A stretch of 64,000 nucleotides of DNA from G047528255 sp047528255 (GTDB lineage Bacteria > Bacteroidota > Bacteroidia > Flavobacteriales > Blattabacteriaceae): positions 186,001 to 250,000 of the forward strand of contig CP180024.1 in the NCBI GenBank assembly GCA_047528255.1. The letters run 5' to 3'. Position numbers and translations under genes: made by a program. This document shows, piece by piece, positions 1 through 9,887 of the stretch (positions within the stretch are counted from its first letter, which is position 1; each line of letters opens with the position of its first letter). The notes under the pieces are model-generated. The model did no database searches. It was not told where the DNA came from and saw only the letters and a list, made by a program, of their open reading frames with translations.

Positions 1-2295
1 GATCTAAATCAACGCTTTATACTTTCAAAACTACGTTATACTACCCATCGACTTTTACTTACTTATTTATTAAATAATACAGCTATCCCTACTTAAGGGA
101 CGGGGCGCCTATAGGCTTTCTTCTGTATACGGTCTGAGAACGTTGCATGGGAGAAGGAGTTTAAAATATTTGTAAATTAATATATTGTTTCGTATATATA
201 TGAAATTTAAAATAAAAAATTAGGATCTATGCTCAGAAGTACCACACAAATAAGATTTACTGAACTACATATGGAACGTTCTACCAGAAGGAGTGAATTT
301 TTTAAAAGGTTAAAAATCTTGATCCACTGGGAAGTGAATGGAGAAAGAAATAAAAAATATATCAAAAAGGCCAGAGAATAAAAGGCTAACCTGCATACAG
401 TGGAATATCGTTATTTACGATGATTCTTTTGAGTCACTGGTGTGATCTCAGTGATGTAGGAACGGAAGAATTAGTGAAAGAACTCCTTGATTTTCATGCG
501 ATTTTGTAGTTTCCGATTGGAAGATCAGATCCCAGATTATACGATTCTATACAGATTTCGCAATGAAATAGTAGCCAAAAAGGAATATGAGGCTTACTGA
601 AAAGGATCAATAAGAAATTAGAAAAGCATCAAGCGATAGTTAAAACAGCAGTGATAGTAGATGCCAGTATTACAGTGAGGCCCCTTGCTAGCAAAGCGTC
701 TCCTACCTCGTAGGAGAGTATCCCGGAAGGGATAGGGGAAAAAGTAAATCAGTCAAAGAAAAAAAAGGGAAAAAAAGAGACTCAATCAGGAGTAGACACT
801 CAAGAAAAATGGTTTAAGAAATCAAGTAAACTCTACTACGGATACAATAAGCGAGACGATTGTGTTAATGGTTGATTACGTTTATTCAGGCTTCTAGATG
901 GTCTTCGTTAGAGAAAATTTAGATTTAGTCTTTTACATTATATTCGAAAACTGTTGATTATAAATTAATTAATTATATCTATTTTTATGGACAGCGCATA
1001 ATAATTCCAAGGGCACGATACAAATTATGCCCATAGCCTCCATAAGATGCTGGTCATGCACACGAGCTAATCCTTTATAACGAGCCTTTCCTGATCCAAA
1101 CCAACGCTTTTATACTGCCAAAAGTACATTCTACTACCAATCGGGGTTTACTCACTAATTTATTGAATAATATATCTATCCTACTTAAGGGACGGTTTCT
1201 ATAGGCTTTCTTCTGTATACGGTATTTGATGCCTAGACTACGAAAGTAAGACACGTTGGCTGGAACTTGGTAACCTTTATCTGCATATACTTCTCTGGGC
1301 TATATCTTAGTCTGCTTATTAATGGCTTTAGCTCCTGGCCTTTTTGATATATTTTTCTTATTTATTTTTCCATACTTTCCAGTGGATCAAGGTGTTTAAC
1401 CTTTTGAAAAAATCACTCCTTCTGGTAGAAGGTTCTATATATAGTTCACTAAAGCTTATTTGTGCGGTTCTTCTGAACATAGAGCCGAATTTTTTTACTT
1501 TATACTCCAAATATACGAAAGAATATATTGATTTACAAATATTTTAAACTCCTTCTCTCATGCAACGTTCTCGAAGCACATAGGGGGGGTGGAATGATAC
1601 TAGTAGTACATAGTTTAGCAGCCAATGAGCATGATAGTAGAGGGCTAAATCCATTAATAAGCAAATTAGGATATAAAACCAGAGAAGTATATGCAGACAA
1701 AGTTACCAAGAACCAGCCAACGTATCTTATTTTCATAGTCGAGGCATAAAAAAACGTATACAGAAGAACCCTATAGGGACCGTACCTTAAGGGGATAGCT
1801 ATATTATTCAATATAATTAGTGAGTAAACCCCGATGGGTAGTAGAACGTACTTTTGGCAGTATAAAGCGTTGGTTTGGATCAGGTAAGGCTCGTTACAAA
1901 GGATTAGCGCGTGTGTGTGCATGCCCAGCATCTTATGGAGGCATGGCTCATAATTTGTATCGTTCCTCTGGAATTGTTATGAGCTATTTATAAAAATAGA
2001 TATATTATAATTAACTTATAATTAATAATATTTCGAATACAATGTGAAAGAATAAATCTACATCTTCTCTAACGAAGCTCATCTAGAATGGCTGAATAAA
2101 GGTAATCCACCATTAACAGAATTGGCTCATTCTTTGACGCCTCGACTATGAAAGTAAGACACATTGGCTGGGACTTGCTAACCTTTGTCTGCATATACTT
2201 CTCTAGGTTATATCCTAGTTTGCTTATTAATAGCTTTAGTTTTCTACTATCATGCTCATTGGCTGCTACGCTATGTACTGCTAGTATTATTTCAT
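1..2295. mobile_element. Mosaic of five decayed IS5-type copies
   Basis: Five pieces are joined end to end: 1-135 (minus, transposase C-terminal part, cut by the window edge), 136-852 (plus, starts GAGAACGTTGCATGGG), 853-1572 (minus, middle deleted), 1573-2128 (plus, C-terminal half and right end) and 2129-2295 (minus fragment). Pooling frames from all copies in the window gives a transposase of IS5 type: an N-terminal part with DHTTLCRFRNEIVAKKAYE, then VDASITV (first Asp), NEHDSRGLKPLISKLGY, EVYADKGY (second Asp), HSRGIKDRI and ERTFGSIKRWFGSGKARYKG (catalytic Glu). Frameshifts and stops break every copy. The element spans about 1.27 kb where complete, with imperfect inverted ends. Confidence 0.9.
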
Positions 2296-2448
2296 TTTTA
2301 TGTATCAATTCATGTCCGACTTTTCCCTCGTCTGTATTGTCTTAATGGATTTGAGCGATGTTCCTTTTTCGTAGTAGTTTTTCAATAACTTGATATTTTT
2401 ATATCAGGAATACAATTAATCTGAAAATAGATATAATCAAAAAGTGTT

Positions 2449-3882
2449 TTAACCTATGATAATTCTTTTTTTGATATCTTCTACATATCCTTTAAAAACT
2501 TTATCTATATCGGAAAGGTTTCGTACGGTTTTGCAGGCATGAAGTACCGTGGCGTGGTCTCGATGACCGATTTTCATACCGATATTTGCTAATGAAGAGT
2601 TGGTATATTCTTTAGCAAAATACATAGCTAGTTGACGCGCTTGTACTATGTCTCTTTTACGTGTTTTTGATTGTATTTGTTCGTGAGTAACTTTGAAATA
2701 ATCACAAATGGTTTTTTCAATATGTTCAATGGAAACTTCTTTGTATATACTTGATATAAAGCTACTCAAAATTTTTTGAGTCAGTTCCAAGGTTATTTTT
2801 TTTTTATTCAAGGAGGCTTGCGCAATCAGAGAGATCAAGGCTCCTTCGAGTTCGCGAACGTTGGTGGTTATTTGTTGCGCGATATATTCTATGATCGATT
2901 CTTCAATTTGAAGGCCGTCTTTGTAAATCTTGTTTTTTAAAATGGATTTACGAGTTTCGTAATCTGGGGGTTGTAGGTCTGCTGATAGGCCCCATTTAAA
3001 CCGTGATGTTAAGCGTTGCTCCATATCTTGGACATCGATAGGGGGCTTGTCACAGGTTATAATTATCTGTTTACCGCTTTGGTGCAGATGATTGAAAAGA
3101 TGGAAGAAAGCTTCTTGGGTGGCTTTTTTTCCGGAAAGGAATTGTATGTCATCGATGATCAGAACGTCAATCATTTGGTAGAAATGGAGAAAATCATTTC
3201 GGCTATTTCTTTTGATTGCTTCTATGAATTGTTGAGTAAATCTTTCGGTGGAGACGTAAAGAACTGTTTTTTCAGGGTTTTGTTCTTTAACTTCCAGTCC
3301 TATGGCATTGATTAAATGTGTTTTCCCCAGTCCTACGCTTCCATAAATGAATAGGGGATTGAAGGCCGTTCCTCCGGGTCGTTTAGCGATGGCCAATCCG
3401 GCAGATCTTGCGAGTCGATTGGTGTCTCCTTCTATGAAATTGCAAAAAGTATAGTTAGGATTGAGTTGAGCGTCAATCTTGAGTTTTTTCAATCCCGGGA
3501 TGACGAAAGGGTTTTTGATTTGTGTTGCATTGATATTCAAAGGAATATAAACTTCCTGGGGGTTGATACGCTCTTTGTTAGCGCTGGGAATATTTACTGT
3601 ATGAGGGTTTTTTTTTCCGTTAGCCTTTTTTTCCATCAGGATATTGTAGACCAATTTAGCTTCTTGTCCGAGTTCTTTTTGTAGGGCTACTTTGAGTAAA
3701 CTGATATAGTGTTTTTCGAGCCATTCGTAAAAAAATTTGCTAGGGACTTGTATAGTCAAAAGACTTCTTTGCAAGCGTATGGGAACGATAGGGGTAAACC
3801 ATGTTTTAAAAGCGTCTTCAGAAATATTATCTTTGATGAATTTCAAACAATTGTTCCAAACATATACTGCATGGTTTTCCAT
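2449..3882 (-). CDS. dnaA: Chromosomal replication initiator protein DnaA
   Basis: Initiates chromosome replication: AAA+ ATPase that binds DnaA boxes at oriC and opens the duplex. The 477 residues are the usual length. Domain I is at 1-85, a linker follows, and the AAA+ core has Walker A GSVGLGKT near residue 181 and Walker B LIIDDIQF near 241. The C-terminal DNA-binding domain carries the DnaA signature GHRDHATVLHACKTV near residue 440. The start gives the conserved N-terminus with a Trp followed by a helix. The gene is divergent from an acyl-CoA thioesterase remnant at 4029-4234 and is followed downstream by IS debris. No disruption is seen. I see no cluster of DnaA boxes next to it, so oriC need not be here. 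Confidence 0.97.
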   Translation of the reverse strand: MENHAVYVWNNCLKFIKDNISEDAFKTWFTPIVPIRLQRSLLTIQVPSKFFYEWLEKHYISLLKVALQKELGQEAKLVYNILMEKKANGKKNPHTVNIPSANKERINPQEVYIPLNINATQIKNPFVIPGLKKLKIDAQLNPNYTFCNFIEGDTNRLARSAGLAIAKRPGGTAFNPLFIYGSVGLGKTHLINAIGLEVKEQNPEKTVLYVSTERFTQQFIEAIKRNSRNDFLHFYQMIDVLIIDDIQFLSGKKATQEAFFHLFNHLHQSGKQIIITCDKPPIDVQDMEQRLTSRFKWGLSADLQPPDYETRKSILKNKIYKDGLQIEESIIEYIAQQITTNVRELEGALISLIAQASLNKKKITLELTQKILSSFISSIYKEVSIEHIEKTICDYFKVTHEQIQSKTRKRDIVQARQLAMYFAKEYTNSSLANIGMKIGHRDHATVLHACKTVRNLSDIDKVFKGYVEDIKKRIIIG

Positions 3883-4028
3883 GGATATTTCTTCGTTTAT
3901 ACGATTAAAAACTCGTTTTTAATGCTATTAACCTTTTCCGAAAGGAGCATCAAGGGATCCAAAAATGGGAAGAAAATTCTGAAAAAAAAATTCGTTTTGC
4001 TTTTTCTTAATTTAAAATATGTATGTAA

Positions 4029-4234
4029 TGCCATCGATCAAAATTCAGAAGAATAATTAGGTTAACTACCTGTATAAAAGTCCGTTATTATGAGGTTGAT
4101 CCTGTGGGATATATAATACAGCTATTATGCTCAATATTTTGAGGTGGCTCTGATGGAGTTTTTCTTTTCTATAGAGATATCGTATAAAGAACTCGGGAAT
4201 TAGGGGTTATTGTTTCGCGTTTTGGAGCTGAGGT
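4029..4234 (+). pseudogene. Acyl-CoA thioesterase (4HBT/YbgC type) remnant
   Basis: Two frames read as a hot-dog-fold thioesterase. The first gives VRYYEVDPVGY, which contains the family's conserved Asp region. After a one-base frameshift near 4113-4122 the next frame gives YYAQYFEVALMEFF and then ISYKELG, followed by an in-frame TAG and GLLFRVLEL. The reading ends exactly where the right end of an IS copy begins (4235), so the C-terminal half is gone. The start is also unclear, with a stop at 4026. A thioesterase beside dnaA is, from memory, a common flavobacterial arrangement. Seen: motif matches and frameshift. Inferred: family and loss of function. Confidence 0.75.
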
Positions 4235-4753
4235 GAGACCATTGTGTTAATGGTGGATTACGTTTATTCAGCCTTTTAGATAGCTTCGTTAAAGAAAATC
4301 TAGATTTAATCTTTCACATTGTATTCGAAAACTGTTGATTATAAATTAATTAATTATAATTATTTTTATAGACAGTGCATAACAATTCCAAGGGAACGGT
4401 ACAAATTATACGCCATAGCCTCCATAAGAGCTGGGCATGCACACGAGCTAATCCTTTGTAACGAGCCTTGCCTGATCCAAACCAACGCTTTATACGGCCA
4501 AAAGTACGTTCTACTACCGATTCATTTTTCTTATTTCTTTCTCCATTCACTTCCCAGTGAATCAATGTGTTTAACCTTTTGAAAAACTAACTCTATCTGG
4601 TAAAATATTCCATGTATAGTTCGTTAAAACTTATTTGCGCGGTGCTTCTGAGGATAGAGGCGAATCTTTTTTTATTCCCTACTCCAAGTATACGGGGTAA
4701 TATGTTGATTTATAAATAATTTACTACCACCCCTTCTCTCATGCAACATTCTC
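4235..4753 (-). mobile_element. Internally deleted IS5-type copy, both ends kept
   Basis: This 519-bp piece runs from a right end (GAGACCATTGTGTTAA) to a left end (reverse complement of GAGAATGTTGCATGAG). The central catalytic part is deleted: the C-terminal RTFGRIKRWFGSGKARYKG sequence is joined directly to the N-terminal region. It looks like a MITE-like derivative. It truncates the thioesterase remnant upstream. Confidence 0.85.
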
Positions 4754-4823
4754 AATTTGTAGGATAGTGTCCTTTAACCTTTTTCAAGTATAGTTTTTCT
4801 ACTGGTTTTTGTATCAATATCAC

Positions 4824-4831
4824 TAGTTTTG
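4824..4831 (+). promoter_or_regulatory. Putative -7 box TAGTTTTG
   Basis: Matches TAnnTTTG, the Bacteroidota sigma-factor -7 element. It lies 53 bp upstream of the thioredoxin-like gene. No convincing -33 TTG at standard spacing. Confidence 0.35.
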
Positions 4832-4883
4832 TAAACTCGATGAATACTTTATTCTTTGACATTTTGAAAAAAATAAATAAGTT

Positions 4884-5429
4884 ATGGCACGTACATTTTC
4901 TAATGAAATACCTCTCGGTACAAAAATCAAATCTTTCAAATTGTTTGATCCGGTTTCGGGAAGCAAGAAGTCGTTAAATGAATTGCAATCCGACAAGGCA
5001 ACCGTCATTATGTTTATCTGTAACCATTGTCCTTTCGTCAAGCACATCAATAAAGAATTGGTTCAATTGGGTCGGGATTATATACCTAAAGGGGTTTCAT
5101 TTATTGCAATCAATTCCAACGATGTGAAAAATTACCCTGAAGACTCACCTGAAAAGATGATAGAAGTCGGTTATCCTTTTCCTTATCTTTTTGATGAGAC
5201 TCAAGAGGTAGCCAAGGCTTATGATGCGGCTTGCACTCCGGATTTTTTCGTTTTTGACGGGAATGGAAACCTGACTTATCATGGTCAGTTGGATGATGCT
5301 CGCCCGAGCAACGCCATTCCTGTGACGGGCAAAGACATTCGAAACTCTCTAGAGGCCATCTTAAAAAATAAAAAAGTCTCTCATAATCAAGTGCCCAGCA
5401 TCGGTTGCAACATCAAATGGAAGTCTTGA
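4884..5429 (+). CDS. Thioredoxin-fold family protein (AhpC/TSA-like)
   Basis: The 181-residue protein has a thioredoxin/peroxiredoxin fold, with the redox motif CNHCPFVK at residues 46-53, which defines a thioredoxin-like AhpC/TSA subfamily found in Bacteroidota and others. Further family marks are FIAINSND, the GYPFPYLFDETQEVAKAY block and CTPDFFVFD near residue 117. There is no signal peptide, so it is probably a cytoplasmic thiol redox or peroxide-handling enzyme; the substrate is not known. It stands alone between two IS relics. A stable hairpin follows at 5485-5527. Length is normal and the frame is intact. The exact subfamily is less certain than the fold. Confidence 0.88.
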   Translation: MARTFSNEIPLGTKIKSFKLFDPVSGSKKSLNELQSDKATVIMFICNHCPFVKHINKELVQLGRDYIPKGVSFIAINSNDVKNYPEDSPEKMIEVGYPFPYLFDETQEVAKAYDAACTPDFFVFDGNGNLTYHGQLDDARPSNAIPVTGKDIRNSLEAILKNKKVSHNQVPSIGCNIKWKS

Positions 5430-5484
5430 TATTTCAACTTTCTTCTATCTCAAAAAATAAAGTATAAAAAAGACCTTTTTAAAT

Positions 5485-5527
5485 AGCAGCTCACTTTCAC
5501 AAAGTGTGAAATAAGGCTGCTTTGTTT
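5485..5527 (+). terminator. Rho-independent terminator-like hairpin
   Basis: Outer arms AGCAGC/GCTGCT and inner arms TTTCAC/GTGAAA form a cruciform-like stem followed by TTGTTT, about 55 bases after the thioredoxin-like gene. Confidence 0.6.
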
Positions 5528-5535
5528 GACAGTAT

Positions 5536-5991
5536 GAGAACATTTCATGAGCAAAATATGTTAAAATATTTGTAAATCAATATATTATTTCGTGTATTTG
5601 GAGTAGAAAATAAAAAAATCGGCTTTATGCTCAGAAGCACTACGCAAATAAGCTTTAGTGAAATATATATGTGGAACGTTTTACTAAAAGGAGTGAGTTT
5701 TTCAAAAGGTTAAATACCTTAATCCAGTGGGAAGGGATGGAGAAAGAAATAAGAAAAATATATCAAAAAGGCCAAGGAATAAAAGGGTAAATTGCTTACA
5801 GTGAGGCTATGGAACATAATTTATATCGTACCCTGGAATCATTATAGCTGCTCATAAAAATATGATATTACTAATTATTTTATAATCAATATTTTTAGAA
5901 TTATGATGTCAAAGAATAAATCTACATATTTTCCAACGAAACCCATCTAGGATGGGTGAATAAACGTAATCCAACTTAACACAATGCTCTC
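5536..5991 (+). mobile_element. Internally deleted IS5-type copy (456 bp)
   Basis: Left end GAGAACATTTCATGAG, about 250 bp of 5' region, then a jump to the last transposase codons (region of MAHNLYR) and the right end closing with ...ACACAATGCTCTC. The catalytic region is missing. Confidence 0.85.
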
Positions 5992-6194
5992 CCCTCATTA
6001 TCCACACTTAGAGGGAGTACAAAGCCCTATTTATTCGCTGAAAAAGAAAAAAACATGATAAAGGCTTCAGATCTGAAGAATTATACAGAGATCAAGCTAT
6101 CAAGCGTTTTTGAACTTTAATACAACCATATTAAAACTCCTTTTTCAGAAAAATATAATATATCCTATTCCCTTTTTTATCTCATTTTTTTATA
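5992..6194. other. AT-rich gap with one perfect DnaA box
   Basis: Contains TTATCCACA at 5998-6006, the consensus DnaA box, then a short open frame of 21 codons from 6056 that I do not recognise. One box is about what chance gives in 64 kb, so this is a weak origin candidate at best. Confidence 0.3.
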
Positions 6195-6202
6195 TAAATT
6201 TG
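6195..6202 (+). promoter_or_regulatory. Putative -7 box TAAATTTG
   Basis: Perfect TAnnTTTG, 28 bp before the ATG of the small acidic protein gene, inside an AT-rich stretch; predicts a leader of about 20 nt. Confidence 0.5.
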
Positions 6203-6230
6203 CCGAAAAATCTAATCGTAATACCTTAAC

Positions 6231-6509
6231 ATGATGAAAAATTTTAAAATCACCTCAGCAGCGCTTATGTTAGCAGTAGTTCTTTCTTCTGGTAAATGTG
6301 GTAAAGATCAAGCTGAAAAAACTGATTCTACTACAGAAGTAACTACAGAGCCTGATATAACTACTTCCGAAAATCAAGAAGTTACAGCTGCAGAGGAAGG
6401 TGAAAAAGTTGAAAAAGCTACTCCTACTCACGAAAAAGCGAAAGAAGTAACTGCTAAAGACGCTAAAGAAAAAGAAGCAAACACTACTGAGAATGAGCAA
6501 AAAAAATAA
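6231..6509 (+). CDS. Small exported, Glu/Lys/Thr-rich protein of unknown function
   Basis: I do not recognise a family. The 92 residues begin with a short basic N-terminus and a hydrophobic stretch (ITSAALMLAVVLSSG) that looks like a signal peptide. Residues 25-92 are low-complexity, rich in Glu, Lys and Thr, with no fold-like pattern and no aromatic residues. Cys23 follows SSGK, which is not a canonical lipobox because of the Lys at -1, so lipidation is doubtful. A good -7 box upstream and a strong terminator downstream show it as an independent transcription unit. The frame is open with no stop despite heavy decay around it, which argues that it is kept. It could be a periplasmic or surface protein. 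Confidence 0.65.
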   Translation: MMKNFKITSAALMLAVVLSSGKCGKDQAEKTDSTTEVTTEPDITTSENQEVTAAEEGEKVEKATPTHEKAKEVTAKDAKEKEANTTENEQKK

Positions 6510-6527
6510 GTTCAATGTATCACCATT

Positions 6528-6561
6528 AAAAAAGAGGAGACTGAGATCTTCTCTTTTTTTT
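6528..6561 (+). terminator. Rho-independent terminator
   Basis: Arms AAAAAAGAGGAGA and TCTTCTCTTTTTT pair around a short loop, ending in a run of eight T. Directly downstream of the 92-residue exported protein gene. Confidence 0.75.
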
Positions 6562-6602
6562 GCCTTCCAAAAAGCAAAAATCATTGATTTTAGACTTTTT
6601 TT

Positions 6603-7945
6603 AAGTTGGATTATGTTTATTCAGTCATCCTAGATGGGCTTTGTTAGAGACGATGTGGATTTAGTTTTTCATATTGAATTTGAAATACTATTGATTATAA
6701 ATAAATTAATTATACCTATTTTTATGAAAAACGTACAATAATAGCAGGACACGCTACAAATTATGCGCCATAGCCTCCATAAGAGGTTGGCATGCACACG
6801 AATTAATCCTTCGTAACGAGCCTTTCCTGATCCAAACCAACGCTTTATACTGCCAAAAGTAGGTTCTAGTACCCATCGGGTTTTACTCACTAATTATATT
6901 GAATAATACAGCTATCCACTTAAAAGACGGTTCTTATAGGCTTTATCTTCTGTATACGGTCTTTTATTCCTTGAATATGAAGTAAGACACGTTGGTTGGA
7001 ACTTGGTAACCTTTGTCTGCATATACCTTCTCTAAGGTTATATAGTAATTTGTTTATTAATAGTTTTATACCTCTACTATCGTGCTCATTGGCTAGCTAC
7101 GATATGTACTGCTAGTAGTATTCCATTTTTATCCACTCCTATGTTCTTCTTGTATCCGTAGTAGAGTTTACCTGATTTCTTGAGCCATTTTCCTTGAGTT
7201 TCTACTCCTGATTGAGTCTCTTTTTTTACCCTTTCTTTTTCTTTGACTGATTTGCTTTTGCCCTTTTCCTTCCGAACCTTTATTACGTAGGTAGGATCTC
7301 CCTTGGGCAAGGGAACTCACTGTAATACGGCATCTACTATAACTTCTATTTTAACTATAGCCTGATGCATTTTTAATTCTTTATTGATCTTTTTAGTATA
7401 GTTCACTAAAGCTTATTTGCGCGGTGCTTCTGAGGATAGATCTGAATTTTTTTACTTTATACACCATAATATACGAAATAATATATTGATATTACAAATA
7501 TTTTAAACTTCTTCTCTCATGCAACGTTTTCGCTATATTATTCAACATAATTAGTGAGTAAAACCTCGATGGGTAGTAGAATGCACTTTTGGAAGTATAA
7601 AATGTTGGTTTTGATTAGGAAAAGATCGTTCAAAGAATTAGCTCGTGGTATGCCCAGCCTTTTATCTAGAAGATTATAGCTCATAATTTGTATCGTCCCC
7701 CTGGGGTCATTATGATTTATTCATAAAAAAATAAAATTAATTTATTTATAATAAATAATATTTAGAATAAAATATGAAAGACTAAATCTACATCTTCTCT
7801 AATGAGCCCACCTAGGATGGCTGAATAAATGCAATTCACCATTAAAACAATGATTTTACGATGTGAAAGATTAAATCTAAATATTCTCCAACGAAGCCTA
7901 TCTAGGAGCCTGAATAAACGTAATCCACCTTAAGAGAATGGTCTC
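6603..7945. mobile_element. Composite IS5-type relic (three pieces)
   Basis: 6603-7532 is a minus-strand copy lacking much of the N-terminal region; 7533-7856 is a plus-strand C-terminal piece; 7857-7945 is a plus-strand right end closing with AATGGTCTC. Right-end bases at 6603 are eroded. Confidence 0.85.
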
Positions 7946-8157
7946 TTCCTTATAAAAATCAAAATGGAATAGACATTTTTTTTCGTGTACTCGCTCTCCG
8001 TATCTCCGGATCTGAAAATATTGATCGGGCTTCTCAATAGTAGAGTAGGTATACCTTTTTTCAATACTTTTTCTATGGAGGTTCCCGTTTTTTGAATCTG
8101 CTATCCGTGATAATGGTTGCTATGGTAAGCTAATTCGATAAAATATCTCAATCGTCG
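7946..8157. other. Gap with no recognised gene
   Basis: About 210 bp between an IS end and the phosphoesterase promoter. A minus-strand frame reads KKGIPTLLLRSPINIFRSGD and runs into the IS end; it may be the tail of a lost gene but I cannot name it. Confidence 0.3.
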
Positions 8158-8165
8158 TATTTTTG
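8158..8165 (+). promoter_or_regulatory. Putative -7 box TATTTTTG
   Basis: Perfect TAnnTTTG, 24 bp before the phosphoesterase ATG. Confidence 0.45.
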
Positions 8166-8189
8166 AATTGCTAAAATAGAAAGCTCCGC

Positions 8190-8678
8190 ATGAAACGTAT
8201 TTTGCTGATATCAGATACGCATGGTTATATTGATGACAGAATTTTGCATTATGCCGCGGGGGCTGATGAGGTCTGGCATGCCGGGGATATAGGCGACCTC
8301 AGAGTTATGGAGTCCTTTACTGTTCCGGTAAGGGCTGTATACGGAAATATTGACGGGAAAGAGATCAAGTCAGTCTTCTGTTTGCATCAACGTTTTTTAT
8401 GTGAAGAGGTTGATGTGTGGATCACACATATCGGGGGATATCCCATGCATTATACTCCGAGAGTCAAAGAGGTGTTGAAGATCGATCCTCCCAAACTTTT
8501 CATCTGCGGACATTCTCACATTCTCAAGGTGATGTTTGACAAAAGTCTGGGGTTTCTTCATATGAATCCCGGGGCGGCAGGCACGTATGGTTTTCAAACC
8601 ATGCGCACCATGATCAGGTTTTCCGTCAAGGGAGGTCGGGTTAGTGACCTCGAGGTGATAGAGCTGTTCAAAGCGTGA
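8190..8678 (+). CDS. YfcE/MJ0936-type metallophosphoesterase
   Basis: A small calcineurin-like phosphodiesterase of 162 residues that hydrolyses phosphodiester bonds with a two-metal centre; the natural substrate of this family is not settled. Metal ligands are visible: D9 and H11 in SDTHGY, D33 in GDIGD, N53 in GNIDG, H80 in ITHIGG, and H108/H110 in CGHSHI, followed by the usual MNPGAAG. No extra domains or membrane segments, so cytoplasmic. The start codon sits 24 bp after a good -7 box. The gene stands alone between IS relics and is intact. Confidence 0.92.
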   Translation: MKRILLISDTHGYIDDRILHYAAGADEVWHAGDIGDLRVMESFTVPVRAVYGNIDGKEIKSVFCLHQRFLCEEVDVWITHIGGYPMHYTPRVKEVLKIDPPKLFICGHSHILKVMFDKSLGFLHMNPGAAGTYGFQTMRTMIRFSVKGGRVSDLEVIELFKA

Positions 8679-8704
8679 GCATTCTTATTCGAGGGTTATT
8701 GCAG

Positions 8705-9797
8705 TGATAACGTTGCATGAGAAAATCGGGAGGATAGGGGGGGGGGAAAGGTTTATAAATCAATATATTGTTTCGTTTTTTTGAACTAAAAAATAAAAAA
8801 AAAGAATCATATTTAGGCTCAGAAGCACCGCGCAAATAAGATTTAGTGAACTATACATGGATCGAGACCGTTGTCTTAATAGTGGATTACGTTTATTCAA
8901 AATCCTAAATGAGCTTTATTGGAGAACAATGTGGGTTGATTTTTATATTATATTCGGAATATTATTGATTAAAAAATAATTAATTATATCTCTTTTTAAG
9001 AATTATATATAATAATACCAGAAGTACGATACAAATTATGTTCCATATTCTCCATAAGATACTGGGCATACCACGAGCTAATTCTTTGTAACGAGCCTTT
9101 CCTGATCCAAAACAACGCTTTATACTGCCAAATAATACGTTCTACTACCCATCGGGTTTATTTACTAATTATGTTGAATAATATAGCTATCTCTACTTAA
9201 GAGACGCTGCTATAGGTATTCTTCTGTATACGGTCTTTAATGCCTCGACTATCAAAATAAGACACGTTGGCTGGAACTTGGTAACTTTTCTCTGTATATA
9301 CTTCTTTGGGTTTATATCCTAATTTTTTTATTAATGGCTTTAGCCCACTACTATCATGCTCATTGGCTGCTAAGCTATGATAGAGCTAGTATCATTCCAT
9401 TTTTACCCCCTCCTATGTGATTTAAGACTAAATCTACATTTTCGCTAAGGAAGCTCATCTAGCAGGGTAGATAAACGTAATCCACCATTAACAAAATGGT
9501 TTCGCATCATCGTAAATAACGATATTCCACTGTAAAAAGGTTTCCTTTTATTCTCTGAACTTTTTGATATATCTTTCTTATTTCTTTCTCCATCGACTTT
9601 CCACTGGATCACTGGTGTTTAACCCTTTGAAAAACTGACTTCTTCTGATAGAACATTCCATATATAGTTCGCTAAAACTTATTTGCACGGTGCTTCTAAA
9701 CATAAAGCCGAACCTTTTTTTATTTTCTACTCCAAATACACAGAACAATATACTAATAGTACAAATACTTTTCCCCTTCTATCATACAAGGTTTTCG
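8705..9797. mobile_element. Composite IS5-type relic
   Basis: 8705-8863 is a plus-strand left-end piece (TGATAACGTTGCATGAG). 8864-9797 is a minus-strand copy beginning GAGACCGTTGTC, in which about 70 bp of a plus-strand right end (around 9417-9490) replaces part of the middle. A tract of seven G at 8739-8745 is also present. Confidence 0.85.
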
Positions 9798-9887
9798 GTG
9801 TTTATAAAATCTTCAACATGTATACAAGGCAAGCTTGTGAACAAAAAGAGAAGTGAAAAATACGATGCCTCTCATATGGGGTACGGA

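Noticed and set aside
1533..1931. 132-codon minus-strand ORF
   Set aside because: It is an antisense reading across two IS fragments (853-1572 and 1573-2128).
5998..6006. Chromosome origin at the DnaA box TTATCCACA
   Set aside because: Only one box was found; about one per 130 kb is expected by chance and there is no cluster or clear unwinding element.
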